Origin: Pseudomonas sp. Irchel 3E13
Lineage (GTDB): Bacteria; Pseudomonadota; Gammaproteobacteria; Pseudomonadales; Pseudomonadaceae
Direction of reading: 5' to 3'
Length of the DNA: 64,000 nucleotides
Assembly (NCBI RefSeq): GCF_900187455.1
Contig: NZ_FYDX01000011.1
Location: 186,001-250,000, forward strand
Shown here: positions 58,214 through 64,000 of the stretch, piece after piece
How positions within the stretch are numbered: position 1 is the first letter of the stretch
Layout: each line of letters begins with the position of its first letter
Notes under the pieces: generated by a model
Told to the model about the DNA's origin: nothing
Databases searched by the model: none
The model's input: only the letters and a program-made list of their open reading frames with translations
Program-made: the position numbers and the translations under genes

Positions 58214-58435
58214 ATGATTCAACGGACCCTTCCCGCTTTCCTGCTCGCCCTCGGTATTGGCGCCCTCGCCGGTTGCGCTTCGCCGACCGTCATTACCCTC
58301 AACGATGGCCGTGAGATTCAAGCCGTCGACACCCCGAGCTTCGACGAAGATTCCGGCTTCTATGAGTTCGAACAACTGGACGGCAAGCGCACCCGCGTCA
58401 ACAAGGACCAGATCCGCACCGTCAAAGAGCTCTAA
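58214..58435 (+). CDS. YgdI/YgdR-family small lipoprotein
   Basis: The 73-residue protein has a lipoprotein signal peptide with lipobox ALAGC (Cys21). The mature part is a small SH3-like barrel: TVITLNDGREIQAVDTPSFD, then FYEFEQLDGKRTRVNKDQIR. This is the DUF903 YgdI/YgdR family. It should be anchored to a membrane from the periplasmic side; function unknown. GGAG precedes the ATG by eight bases. A CTTG-rich repeat and a tRNA gene follow. Confidence 0.92.
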   Translation: MIQRTLPAFLLALGIGALAGCASPTVITLNDGREIQAVDTPSFDEDSGFYEFEQLDGKRTRVNKDQIRTVKEL

Positions 58436-58449
58436 GAGCAGCCACACGT

Positions 58450-58509
58450 TTCAAGCCCCAAGCTGCAAGAGAAGACCGCGTCCCATCCCGCGCTTTCTTG
58501 CGGCTTGAA
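58450..58509. repeat. Inverted CTTG/CAAG repeat element
   Basis: TTCAAGCCCCAAG (58450-58462) and CTTGCGGCTTGAA (58497-58509) are inverted copies at 12 of 13 positions. The element resembles the second REP-like family of pseudomonads and the fragment at 34777. It lies between the lipoprotein gene and the tRNA. Confidence 0.6.
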
Positions 58510-58575
58510 GCTTCCAGCGCGAAGCGGCTCCGCGGGGCTTGTAGATGGAAATATTTTGAGTAAAATTTTCCTCAT

Positions 58576-58652
58576 CGGAGTGTAGCGCAGCCAGGTAGCG
58601 CGTCTCGTTCGGGACGAGAAGGCCGCAGGTTCGAATCCTGTCTCTCCGACCA
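58576..58652 (+). tRNA. tRNA-Pro (anticodon CGG)
   Basis: A 77-base cloverleaf: acceptor CGGAGTG, D-arm GCGCAGCCAGGTAGCGC, anticodon arm TCTCGTTCGGGACGAGA with anticodon CGG, T-arm GCAGGTTCGAATCCTGT, and encoded ACCA end. The acceptor stem has one T-T mismatch (positions 6 and 67), the rest pairs normally. It reads CCG proline codons. A strong terminator follows 17 bases later. Confidence 0.97.
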
Positions 58653-58668
58653 GATCGCTCATCGTCCA

Positions 58669-58692
58669 AGCCCGCATCTCGCGGGCTTTTTC
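58669..58692 (+). terminator. Intrinsic terminator of tRNA-Pro
   Basis: AGCCCGC (58669-58675) pairs with GCGGGCT (58681-58687), loop ATCTC, followed by a T-run to 58691. Confidence 0.95.
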
Positions 58693-58788
58693 GTGTACGC
58701 CCCCGTTTTTTCCTGGAGTGGTCCGGCAAGCCCGGAGTGCTTCATTTCGCGTGCCTGATCGCACGCTTTTTCCTTGAGGTTGTTTTTC

Positions 58789-59157
58789 ATGCGCAAGACT
58801 TTTGTCGCCGTCACTCTGGGCCTGCTGTTCGCACAAGGCGCCGTCGCGGGCGATGGCACTGCTGCACTGGGCGGTGGCCTGGGCGGTGCACTGGGTAATG
58901 TGGTCGGCCAGCAGATCGGTGGCAGCACTGGCGCGGCGATCGGTGCCGGTGTCGGCGGTGCGGCGGGTGGTGCCGTAGCGGCGAAGAAAGGCAACAAGGC
59001 CAAGGCAGCGGTCGGTGGTGGCTTGGGTTCGGCAGGTGGTTCGTTGCTGGGCAACAAGCTCGGTGGCAGCACCGGTGCGACGATTGGCGCCGGCTTGGGC
59101 GGGGCCGCGGGTGGTGCACTGGGCAATCACCTGGGGGACAAGAAGAAAAAGCACTGA
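58789..59157 (+). CDS. Glycine-zipper protein with internal duplication
   Basis: The 122-residue protein has a signal peptide (first 20 residues, ending AQGAVA). Two tandem glycine-zipper repeats follow: GGGLGGALGNVVGQQIGGST plus GAAIGAGVGGAAGGAVA, then GGGLGSAGGSLLGNKLGGST plus GATIGAGLGGAAGGALG. They are joined by the basic KKGNKAKAA linker and end in a lysine-rich tail (GDKKKKH). Such repeats form tight membrane-spanning or amyloid-like helices or sheets, as in the YMGG/OmpA-like Gly-zipper families. Function is unknown. GAGG precedes the ATG. It converges on mqo across a REP. Confidence 0.85.
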   Translation: MRKTFVAVTLGLLFAQGAVAGDGTAALGGGLGGALGNVVGQQIGGSTGAAIGAGVGGAAGGAVAAKKGNKAKAAVGGGLGSAGGSLLGNKLGGSTGATIGAGLGGAAGGALGNHLGDKKKKH

Positions 59158-59189
59158 TTGTGGAGTGAGCTGATCAGGCTTTGCCGTTG

Positions 59190-59252
59190 ATCGCGAGCAA
59201 GCTCGCTCCTACAGGATTTGCCTATCCCCGTAGGAGCGAGCTTGCTCGCGAA
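59190..59252. repeat. REP doublet (REPIN-like), copy 3
   Basis: ATCGCGAGCAAGCTCGCTCC-TACA (59190-59213) and GTAGGAGCGAGCTTGCTCGC-GAA (59230-59252) form an inverted pair with a 16-base spacer. It lies between the convergent glycine-zipper and mqo genes. Confidence 0.93.
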
Positions 59253-59266
59253 GCGGTCCAACTGCC

Positions 59267-60850
59267 TTACTGGGCAGCCGCCACTTCTTCCGGCAACACC
59301 GGCATGAAGGTCAGACCCAGACGCGAGCTGGTCCACTCACGGGTCTGGTTGGTCAGCTCAAGGTTGTTGTTGAGCTTCTGACCGTAGGTCGGAACGATCT
59401 TCTTCAGACCTTCCTGCCATTCAGGGGTCTTGATGCGGTCCTTGAAGGTCTTTTCCAGCACGCTGAGCATGATCGGCGCAGCGGTGGAAGCACCTGGCGA
59501 AGCACCCAGCAGCGCGGCAATGCTGCCGTCTTCAGACGCAACGATCTCGGTACCGAACTGCAGAATGCCGCCGTGCACCGGATCTTTCTTGATTACCTGT
59601 ACGCGCTGGCCGGCCTGCAGCAATTTCCAGTCTTCGTTCTTCGCCTGCGGGAAGTACTCGCGCAGCGCCGCCATGCGGTCGTCGAAGCTCAGCATCAACT
59701 GGCCCATCAGGTAGGTGCTCAGGTCGATGTTGTCGATACCGGCATGGGTCATCGGCATGATGTTGTGGCTGGTCAGAGCCGCGAACATGTCCAGCAGCGA
59801 ACCGTTTTTCAGGAACTTGGTGGAGAAGGTCGCGAACGGGCCGAACAGCAGGACTTCCTTGCCATCGATGACGCGGGTGTCCAGGTGCGGAACCGACATC
59901 GGCGGCGCGCCGACCGACGCCTTGCCGTACAGCTTGGCCTTGTGGCGAGCAACGATGTCCTGATTGTCGGTCATCAGGAACTGGCCACCCACCGGGAAGC
60001 CGGCATAGCCTTCGGCTTCAGGAATGCCGGACTTCTGCAGCAGCTTCAGCGCGCCACCACCGGCACCGATGAAGACGAACTTGGCCTTGACGCTGGACTC
60101 GACGCCCTTGTTGCCAAGGTCGGCGACGACCACGGTCCAGGTGTTGTCGGCATTGCGCTTGATGTCGCGGACTTCGTGACGCACGTGCAGCTTGACGTTC
60201 TCGCTCTTGGTCAGCGAGCCCACCAGCTGGCGGGTGATTTCGCCGAAGTTCACGTCAGTACCGATCGGCATGCGAGTCGCGGCGATCTTCTGGTCGGCGG
60301 CGCGGCCTTCCATCACGATCGGCACCCACTTGGCGATCTGGGCGTGGTCTTCGGAGAACTCCATGCCGCGGAACAGCGAGCTGTGCTGCAGGGCTTCATG
60401 GCGCTTCTTGAGGAACTCGACGTTCTTGTCGCCCCAGACGAAGCTCATGTGCGGCACGCTGTTGATGAACGACGTCGGGTTGCGCAGCACGTCCTGCTCG
60501 ACCTGATAGGCCCAGAACTGCTTGGAGATTTCGAACTGTTCGTTGATCGCCACGGCCTTGCTGATGTCGATCTTGCCGTCGGCGCCTTCGCTGGTGTAGT
60601 TCAGCTCGCAGAACGCAGAGTGGCCGGTACCGGCGTTGTTCCAGGCGTTGGAGCTTTCTTCGGCGACCTGATCCATGCGCTCATAGATGTTGATCGACCA
60701 CTGGGGTTCGAGTTCGTGGAGGTAGGTCCCGAGGCTGGCACTCATGATGCCGCCGCCGATCAGCAGCACATCGACAGTCTTTTCCGGTTCACTGGGCTTG
60801 GAACAACCAATGACGCTCAGGCACAGGAGCGCCAAAAGGATTTTTTTCAT
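59267..60850 (-). CDS. mqo: Malate:quinone oxidoreductase, lipoprotein-anchored form
   Basis: Mqo oxidises malate to oxaloacetate and passes electrons to the quinone pool, replacing malate dehydrogenase in the TCA cycle. The 527-residue FAD protein has VLLIGGGIMSASLGTYLHEL (near 29-48), SSNAWNNAGTGHSAFCELNY, FIGAGGGALKLLQKSGI and DGSIAALLGASPGASTAAPI. Its N-terminus MKKILLALLCLSVIGC is a lipoprotein signal with lipobox VIGC (Cys16). Cytoplasmic peripheral Mqo lacks one, so this copy is predicted to be anchored on the periplasmic face. P. aeruginosa MqoA (PA3452) may be similar, by recollection. Confidence 0.95.
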   Translation of the reverse strand: MKKILLALLCLSVIGCSKPSEPEKTVDVLLIGGGIMSASLGTYLHELEPQWSINIYERMDQVAEESSNAWNNAGTGHSAFCELNYTSEGADGKIDISKAVAINEQFEISKQFWAYQVEQDVLRNPTSFINSVPHMSFVWGDKNVEFLKKRHEALQHSSLFRGMEFSEDHAQIAKWVPIVMEGRAADQKIAATRMPIGTDVNFGEITRQLVGSLTKSENVKLHVRHEVRDIKRNADNTWTVVVADLGNKGVESSVKAKFVFIGAGGGALKLLQKSGIPEAEGYAGFPVGGQFLMTDNQDIVARHKAKLYGKASVGAPPMSVPHLDTRVIDGKEVLLFGPFATFSTKFLKNGSLLDMFAALTSHNIMPMTHAGIDNIDLSTYLMGQLMLSFDDRMAALREYFPQAKNEDWKLLQAGQRVQVIKKDPVHGGILQFGTEIVASEDGSIAALLGASPGASTAAPIMLSVLEKTFKDRIKTPEWQEGLKKIVPTYGQKLNNNLELTNQTREWTSSRLGLTFMPVLPEEVAAAQ

Positions 60851-61234
60851 ATTTCAATCCAATTGAAGTGAAGTGATTGGCCTGACCGCCGCACCCGGGT
60901 GCACGCCCTGGTTTTATGGTTTTGCTCACACGATGCCGAACATGCACAAGGCCCGGACGGTTGCGCCGGACCCAGCACGGGCGAATGGCTGGGGTATCGG
61001 AGAAGCGGGGAGCGGTCTTTTGCCGTGGCTGCCGCGGCAGCCTCTGGTCTAAACACGGGACATGGCCCGCGCTGTCCGGCCTAAAGCAGGAAGCGGGCCA
61101 ACTTCAGCTCGACCAACGGCTAATAGGAGAGGCGTGTGGTCGCACCCCATATTTGCCGGTTTTCATGGCGGGATCCCGCCAGGCTTGCTGCCTGTTTAGC
61201 CAGCAAGTGGCGGATTTCCCCCAGGCTTAAACGT
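60851..61234. other. Gap between mqo and the chemoreceptor with three GC palindromes
   Basis: This 384-bp region has three perfect palindromes: GCACCCGGGTGC (60891-60902), GGCTGCCGCGGCAGCC (61027-61042) and TGGCGGGATCCCGCCA (61166-61181). A plus-strand frame at 60916-61230 has no supporting signals and Cys/Arg-rich, low-plausibility content. The left end holds the mqo promoter; the right end is the 3' flank of the chemoreceptor gene. Confidence 0.5.
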
Positions 61235-62860
61235 TCAAGCGGACAAACGCGCGGTGACTGCACCCAGTTGCCCGGAGAGTTCATGCAGGCGATGGCCGGC
61301 GCGTTCGGTACGTTGCACGGCGCCCTGGTTGTCGGTGGCGATACGGGTGATTTCCACCAGATTGCGGGAGATATCCTCGGCAACGCTGGTCTGTTCCTCG
61401 GCGGCGGTAGCGATCTGCCGGTTCATGTCGCGGATCTCCTCCACCGCCAGGGTGATGCGTTTCAACATGTCGCCCGCGCGCTGAACCTGCTCGGCCCCCT
61501 CCTCGCTCTGCGCCTGGCCCGCCTCGATCGCCTTGACCGCCTCCACCGCGCCGGACTGCACCGCGCTGATGATCTGATTGATCTCGGCGATGGACGATGC
61601 CGTGCGCTGCGCCAGATTGCGCACTTCATCGGCCACCACCGCAAAACCGCGCCCGGCCTCACCGGCCCGCGCCGCTTCGATAGCCGCGTTGAGCGCCAGC
61701 AGGTTGGTCTGCTCGGCGATGCCGCGGATCACTTCCAGCACCTTGCCGATCCGCGCGCTGTCCTGCTCCAGATGCCGGATCACCCCGGCAGTACCGGCGA
61801 TTTCCCGGTTTACCCGGGAAATGGTGTCGATGGTCGCCTGCATCACCTGCTCGCCGGCCTGGGCGCTGTGGTCGGCATCATCCGCCGCCCGCGCCGCCTC
61901 CGCGGCATGGCGGGCGACTTCCTGGGCCGTGGCGGACATCTCGTGCATCGCTGTGGCCACTTGGTCGGTGCGCTGGAACTGGTCGTCGGTCCCACGGGCC
62001 ATGCCGCCCGCCAGGGTGCGCAGGTCGCCGCTGGCACTTTCCAGCTCACCGGCGTTGTCCTGCAGGCGGCCAACGGTGTCGGCGAGGAAGTCACGCAGGG
62101 TGTTGGCCGCCACCGCCAGCCGGCCCAGTTCGTCCTGGCGATCGCTGGCAACGCGGGCATCGAAACGGCCCTGGCTGAGATGAGCGACGTATTCGATCAG
62201 GCGCCGGATCGGCTCGATCAAGCTGCGGTTGACCAGCCACAGGCTGAACAGCCCAATCGCCAGCGCCGACAGCAACATGATCGACAGGCCCAGCCAGACG
62301 GTGCGCTGCGCCTGCTCGCTGAGTTCCCCGGCCTGCGCCGTGGACGCGGCGCGCAACTGGCTGACCAGTGCGCTCATCTGCTCGCTGGCCGCACGGTCCA
62401 CGCCCTTGACCGCCAAGTCCCCCGCCGCCGGATCGGCGCCCGCCGCGAGAAACGCCTCGCGGCCGCGGGCATAGGCCTCGCCCAACTGCCGGTGACTGTC
62501 TTTCAACTGCACAAGGCTGTTGTGCAACGGCGCATCGCCAGCGTTTTCCCGCACCAACTGGCCGAGGATGTCCTGCACCTGGCGCTCCTGGGCCTGGAAC
62601 TGCTGCCAGTATTTGTCCAGGTCCGCCGGCTGCTTGCCGCGCAGCAGCACGTTCTTCCACTCCTGGACCTGGATCTTGAATTGCAGGTTGGCTTCATCGA
62701 TCTGCTGCGACGCCCGCAACGGACCGCCGACCAGTTGGCTGTAGCCATCGACACTGGCGGACAGCAGGCGGAAACAGACCAGGGCAATCAGCAGCATCGC
62801 CAACAGGCTGCCGGCAAGCAGGGCGAGGATTTGCATTCTCAGGGAGGTACGCAGAGGCAT
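61235..62860 (-). CDS. Methyl-accepting chemotaxis protein
   Basis: The 541-residue receptor has a membrane helix near residues 9-32, a periplasmic helical ligand domain of about 155 residues (4HB-like: LQFKIQVQEWKNVLLRGKQP), a second membrane helix near 190-212, HAMP and the signalling domain. The hairpin tip reads EQTNLLALNAAIEAARAGEA then GRGFAVVADEVRNLAQRT, with flanking helices suited to methylation. There is no C-terminal CheR pentapeptide. The ligand is unknown. ATG at 62860 gives the standard length; the frame is open to 62983 across a terminator. No FliA promoter was seen upstream. Confidence 0.95.
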   Translation of the reverse strand: MPLRTSLRMQILALLAGSLLAMLLIALVCFRLLSASVDGYSQLVGGPLRASQQIDEANLQFKIQVQEWKNVLLRGKQPADLDKYWQQFQAQERQVQDILGQLVRENAGDAPLHNSLVQLKDSHRQLGEAYARGREAFLAAGADPAAGDLAVKGVDRAASEQMSALVSQLRAASTAQAGELSEQAQRTVWLGLSIMLLSALAIGLFSLWLVNRSLIEPIRRLIEYVAHLSQGRFDARVASDRQDELGRLAVAANTLRDFLADTVGRLQDNAGELESASGDLRTLAGGMARGTDDQFQRTDQVATAMHEMSATAQEVARHAAEAARAADDADHSAQAGEQVMQATIDTISRVNREIAGTAGVIRHLEQDSARIGKVLEVIRGIAEQTNLLALNAAIEAARAGEAGRGFAVVADEVRNLAQRTASSIAEINQIISAVQSGAVEAVKAIEAGQAQSEEGAEQVQRAGDMLKRITLAVEEIRDMNRQIATAAEEQTSVAEDISRNLVEITRIATDNQGAVQRTERAGHRLHELSGQLGAVTARLSA

Positions 62861-62936
62861 CGGCGGGATCTCGGAACAAAGGATGGAAACGGCGGCAATG
62901 GCCGAGCAAAGACATCCATGTCCTCGAATCACAGGC

Positions 62937-62967
62937 AAAAAAAAGCTGCCATCAGGGGACGGCAGCG
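62937..62967 (-). terminator. Intrinsic terminator of the ABC exporter gene
   Basis: On the minus strand GCTGCC and GGCAGC form a six-bp stem with a ten-base loop, followed by nine T residues. It separates the ABC gene (stop at 63076) from the chemoreceptor. Confidence 0.9.
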
Positions 62968-63029
62968 AAACTGCATCGAGCACTTACGCAACAGTTGAAA
63001 TCGATACTCTCAGGGGATTGCTACAGAAA

Positions 63030-63057
63030 TGTGACAGCCGATACAAATGCTGTCACA
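63030..63057. repeat. TGTGACAG-N12-CTGTCACA inverted repeat
   Basis: TGTGACAG (63030-63037) and CTGTCACA (63050-63057) are perfect inverted copies, between the ABC gene stop and its terminator. On the minus strand only TTT follows. It may be an operator for the chemoreceptor or a 3' RNA hairpin. Confidence 0.5.
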
Positions 63058-63075
63058 TAACTGTAAAAAACCGGT

Positions 63076-64000
63076 TCAGGGGCCGAACTGCAATTCCGCC
63101 AACCGCGCATACAGCGGGCTTTCGGCGATCAACTGCAGGTGCGTCCCCACCGCCACCACCTTGCCCTGATCGATCACCGCGATGCGATCGGCATGCTGCA
63201 CCGTGGCCAGGCGGTGGGCGATCACCAGCGTCGTGCGCCCGGCCATCAAGGTCGGCAGGGCTTGCTGAATCAGGTACTCGCTCTGCGCATCGAGGGCGCT
63301 GGTGGCCTCATCCAGTAACAGGATCGGCGCATCCACCAGCAAGGCCCGGGCAATCGCCAGGCGCTGGCGCTGACCGCCGGAAAGGCCGAGGCCGGCGTCG
63401 CCGAGGTGGGTCTGGTAGCCGTTGGGCAATTGCAGGATGAATTCGTGAGCATGCGCGCTGCGGGCGGCGGCTTCGACCTCGGCGAAACTGGCGTCGGCGC
63501 GGCCGTAGCGGATGTTGTCCTCGACACTGCCGAAGAACAGCGCCGGGTTCTGCGCCACCAGGGCGAAATGCCGGCGCAGCTCCTGCGGATCGAGCCGGGT
63601 CAGCGGCTGGCCGTCGAGCAGGATCTGCCCTTGTTGTGGATCGTAGAAACGCAGCAGCAGGTCGAACAGCGTCGACTTGCCCGCGCCGGACGGCCCCACC
63701 AGCGCCAGGGTCTGGCCCGGCTCGACGGTCAGGTCAAGGCCATCAATCGCAGGTCGAGAGGCCCGCGACGGGTAGGCAAAGCGCACCGCCTGCAACTCCA
63801 GCCGGCCGCTCACCCGTGGCGGCAGACGCATGCCACCGTCCTGCGGCGCGACAATCTCGCTGCGCGCGGCAAGCAACTCGGCAATACGCTCGGCGGCGCC
63901 CGCGGCGCGCTGCAACTCCCCGATCACTTCACTGACGGTGCCGAAGGCGCTGCCGACGATCAGGCTGTAGAACACAAAAGCGGCCAACTCGCCACCGGAG
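63076..64000 (-). CDS. ABC exporter (MsbA/multidrug type), C-terminal part only
   Basis: The frame runs off the right edge, so only the last 308 residues are visible. They cover the final membrane helix (SGGELAAFVFYSLIVGSAFG) and the complete ATPase. Walker A is LVGPSGAGKSTLFDLLLRFY, the Q-loop FALVAQNPALFFGSVEDNIR, the signature LSGGQRQRLAIARAL, Walker B ILLLDEATSALD and the H-loop TTLVIAHRLAT. The linker RAAGAAERIAELLAARSEIV is typical of MsbA-like fused half-transporters. It works as a dimer; the substrate cannot be deduced. A terminator follows at 62937-62967. Confidence 0.92.
   Translation of the reverse strand, partial: SGGELAAFVFYSLIVGSAFGTVSEVIGELQRAAGAAERIAELLAARSEIVAPQDGGMRLPPRVSGRLELQAVRFAYPSRASRPAIDGLDLTVEPGQTLALVGPSGAGKSTLFDLLLRFYDPQQGQILLDGQPLTRLDPQELRRHFALVAQNPALFFGSVEDNIRYGRADASFAEVEAAARSAHAHEFILQLPNGYQTHLGDAGLGLSGGQRQRLAIARALLVDAPILLLDEATSALDAQSEYLIQQALPTLMAGRTTLVIAHRLATVQHADRIAVIDQGKVVAVGTHLQLIAESPLYARLAELQFGP

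Noticed and set aside
60916..61230. 104-codon frame in the mqo-chemoreceptor gap
   Set aside because: Cys/Arg-rich with no ribosome binding site, no homology recalled and palindromes running through it; kept only as gap content.

Overview
This window is chromosomal DNA from a Pseudomonas, most likely of the fluorescens group. The evidence is the high GC content, codon use, REP elements of the GAGCAAGCTCGCTCCTACA type, and a gene order that matches from memory the P. aeruginosa PAO1 core segments around PA2793-PA2810 and PA2983-PA3032: dusA, tal, rssC/rssB, mlaA, queF, copRS, lolCDE, sthA, apbE, gapB, mfd, nagZ, psrA, lexA, sulA, topA, fadA, fadB, uup, slt, moeA and moaB. I see no prophage, integrase, insertion sequence, CRISPR array or restriction system. 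It reads as a core region with accessory genes between blocks.

Layout. 1-8.5 kb: a truncated PAS-domain gene, a membrane diguanylate cyclase, a divergent DMT exporter/LysR pair, dusA, tal and a PhoD-like phosphatase without a signal peptide. 8.5-13.2 kb: the RssB/RssC partner-switching pair, mlaA, a degenerate HAD protein, a DUF4404 protein and queF. 13.2-15.9 kb: a copper module (secreted cupredoxin divergent from copRS, with a CopR/CusR-type box between them). 15.9-22.1 kb: lolCDE, a PilZ protein, a glycerophosphodiesterase and sthA. 22.2-32.3 kb: apbE, the long GapB-type dehydrogenase, then mfd-csiV-SNF2 helicase. 32.3-36.8 kb: psrA-ldt-nagZ, divergent from lexA-sulA, then two small conserved genes. 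37-43.4 kb: topA, a DUF1653 protein and fadBA. 43.9-51.7 kb: a membrane protein, UspA, Uup, the soluble lytic transglycosylase, a MOSC protein, cheV and an unrecognised gene. 52.1-64 kb: a NarL-type two-component pair, a YegS lipid kinase, a glycosyltransferase, moeA/moaB, a small lipoprotein, tRNA-Pro(CGG), a glycine-zipper protein, a lipoprotein-type malate:quinone oxidoreductase, a chemoreceptor and a truncated ABC exporter.

How the genes connect. Envelope upkeep recurs: mlaA, lolCDE, slt, nagZ, an L,D-transpeptidase and csiV. Several regulatory circuits can be read directly: two SOS boxes before lexA-sulA, two abutting PsrA operators before psrA and a near-consensus one before fadBA (the likely PsrA target, also in this window), a FliA (sigma-28) promoter for cheV, and a CopR box for the copper module.

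I did not find a convincing undescribed multi-gene system. The points most worth a second look are small: an orphan plus-strand terminator in the 500-bp gap upstream of fadB (possible small RNA), a terminator-like leader hairpin before the solitary glycosyltransferase, the unclear start and long leader of the two-component kinase, a P1-like gene with no visible phospho-histidine facing cheV, and several unexplained palindromes.
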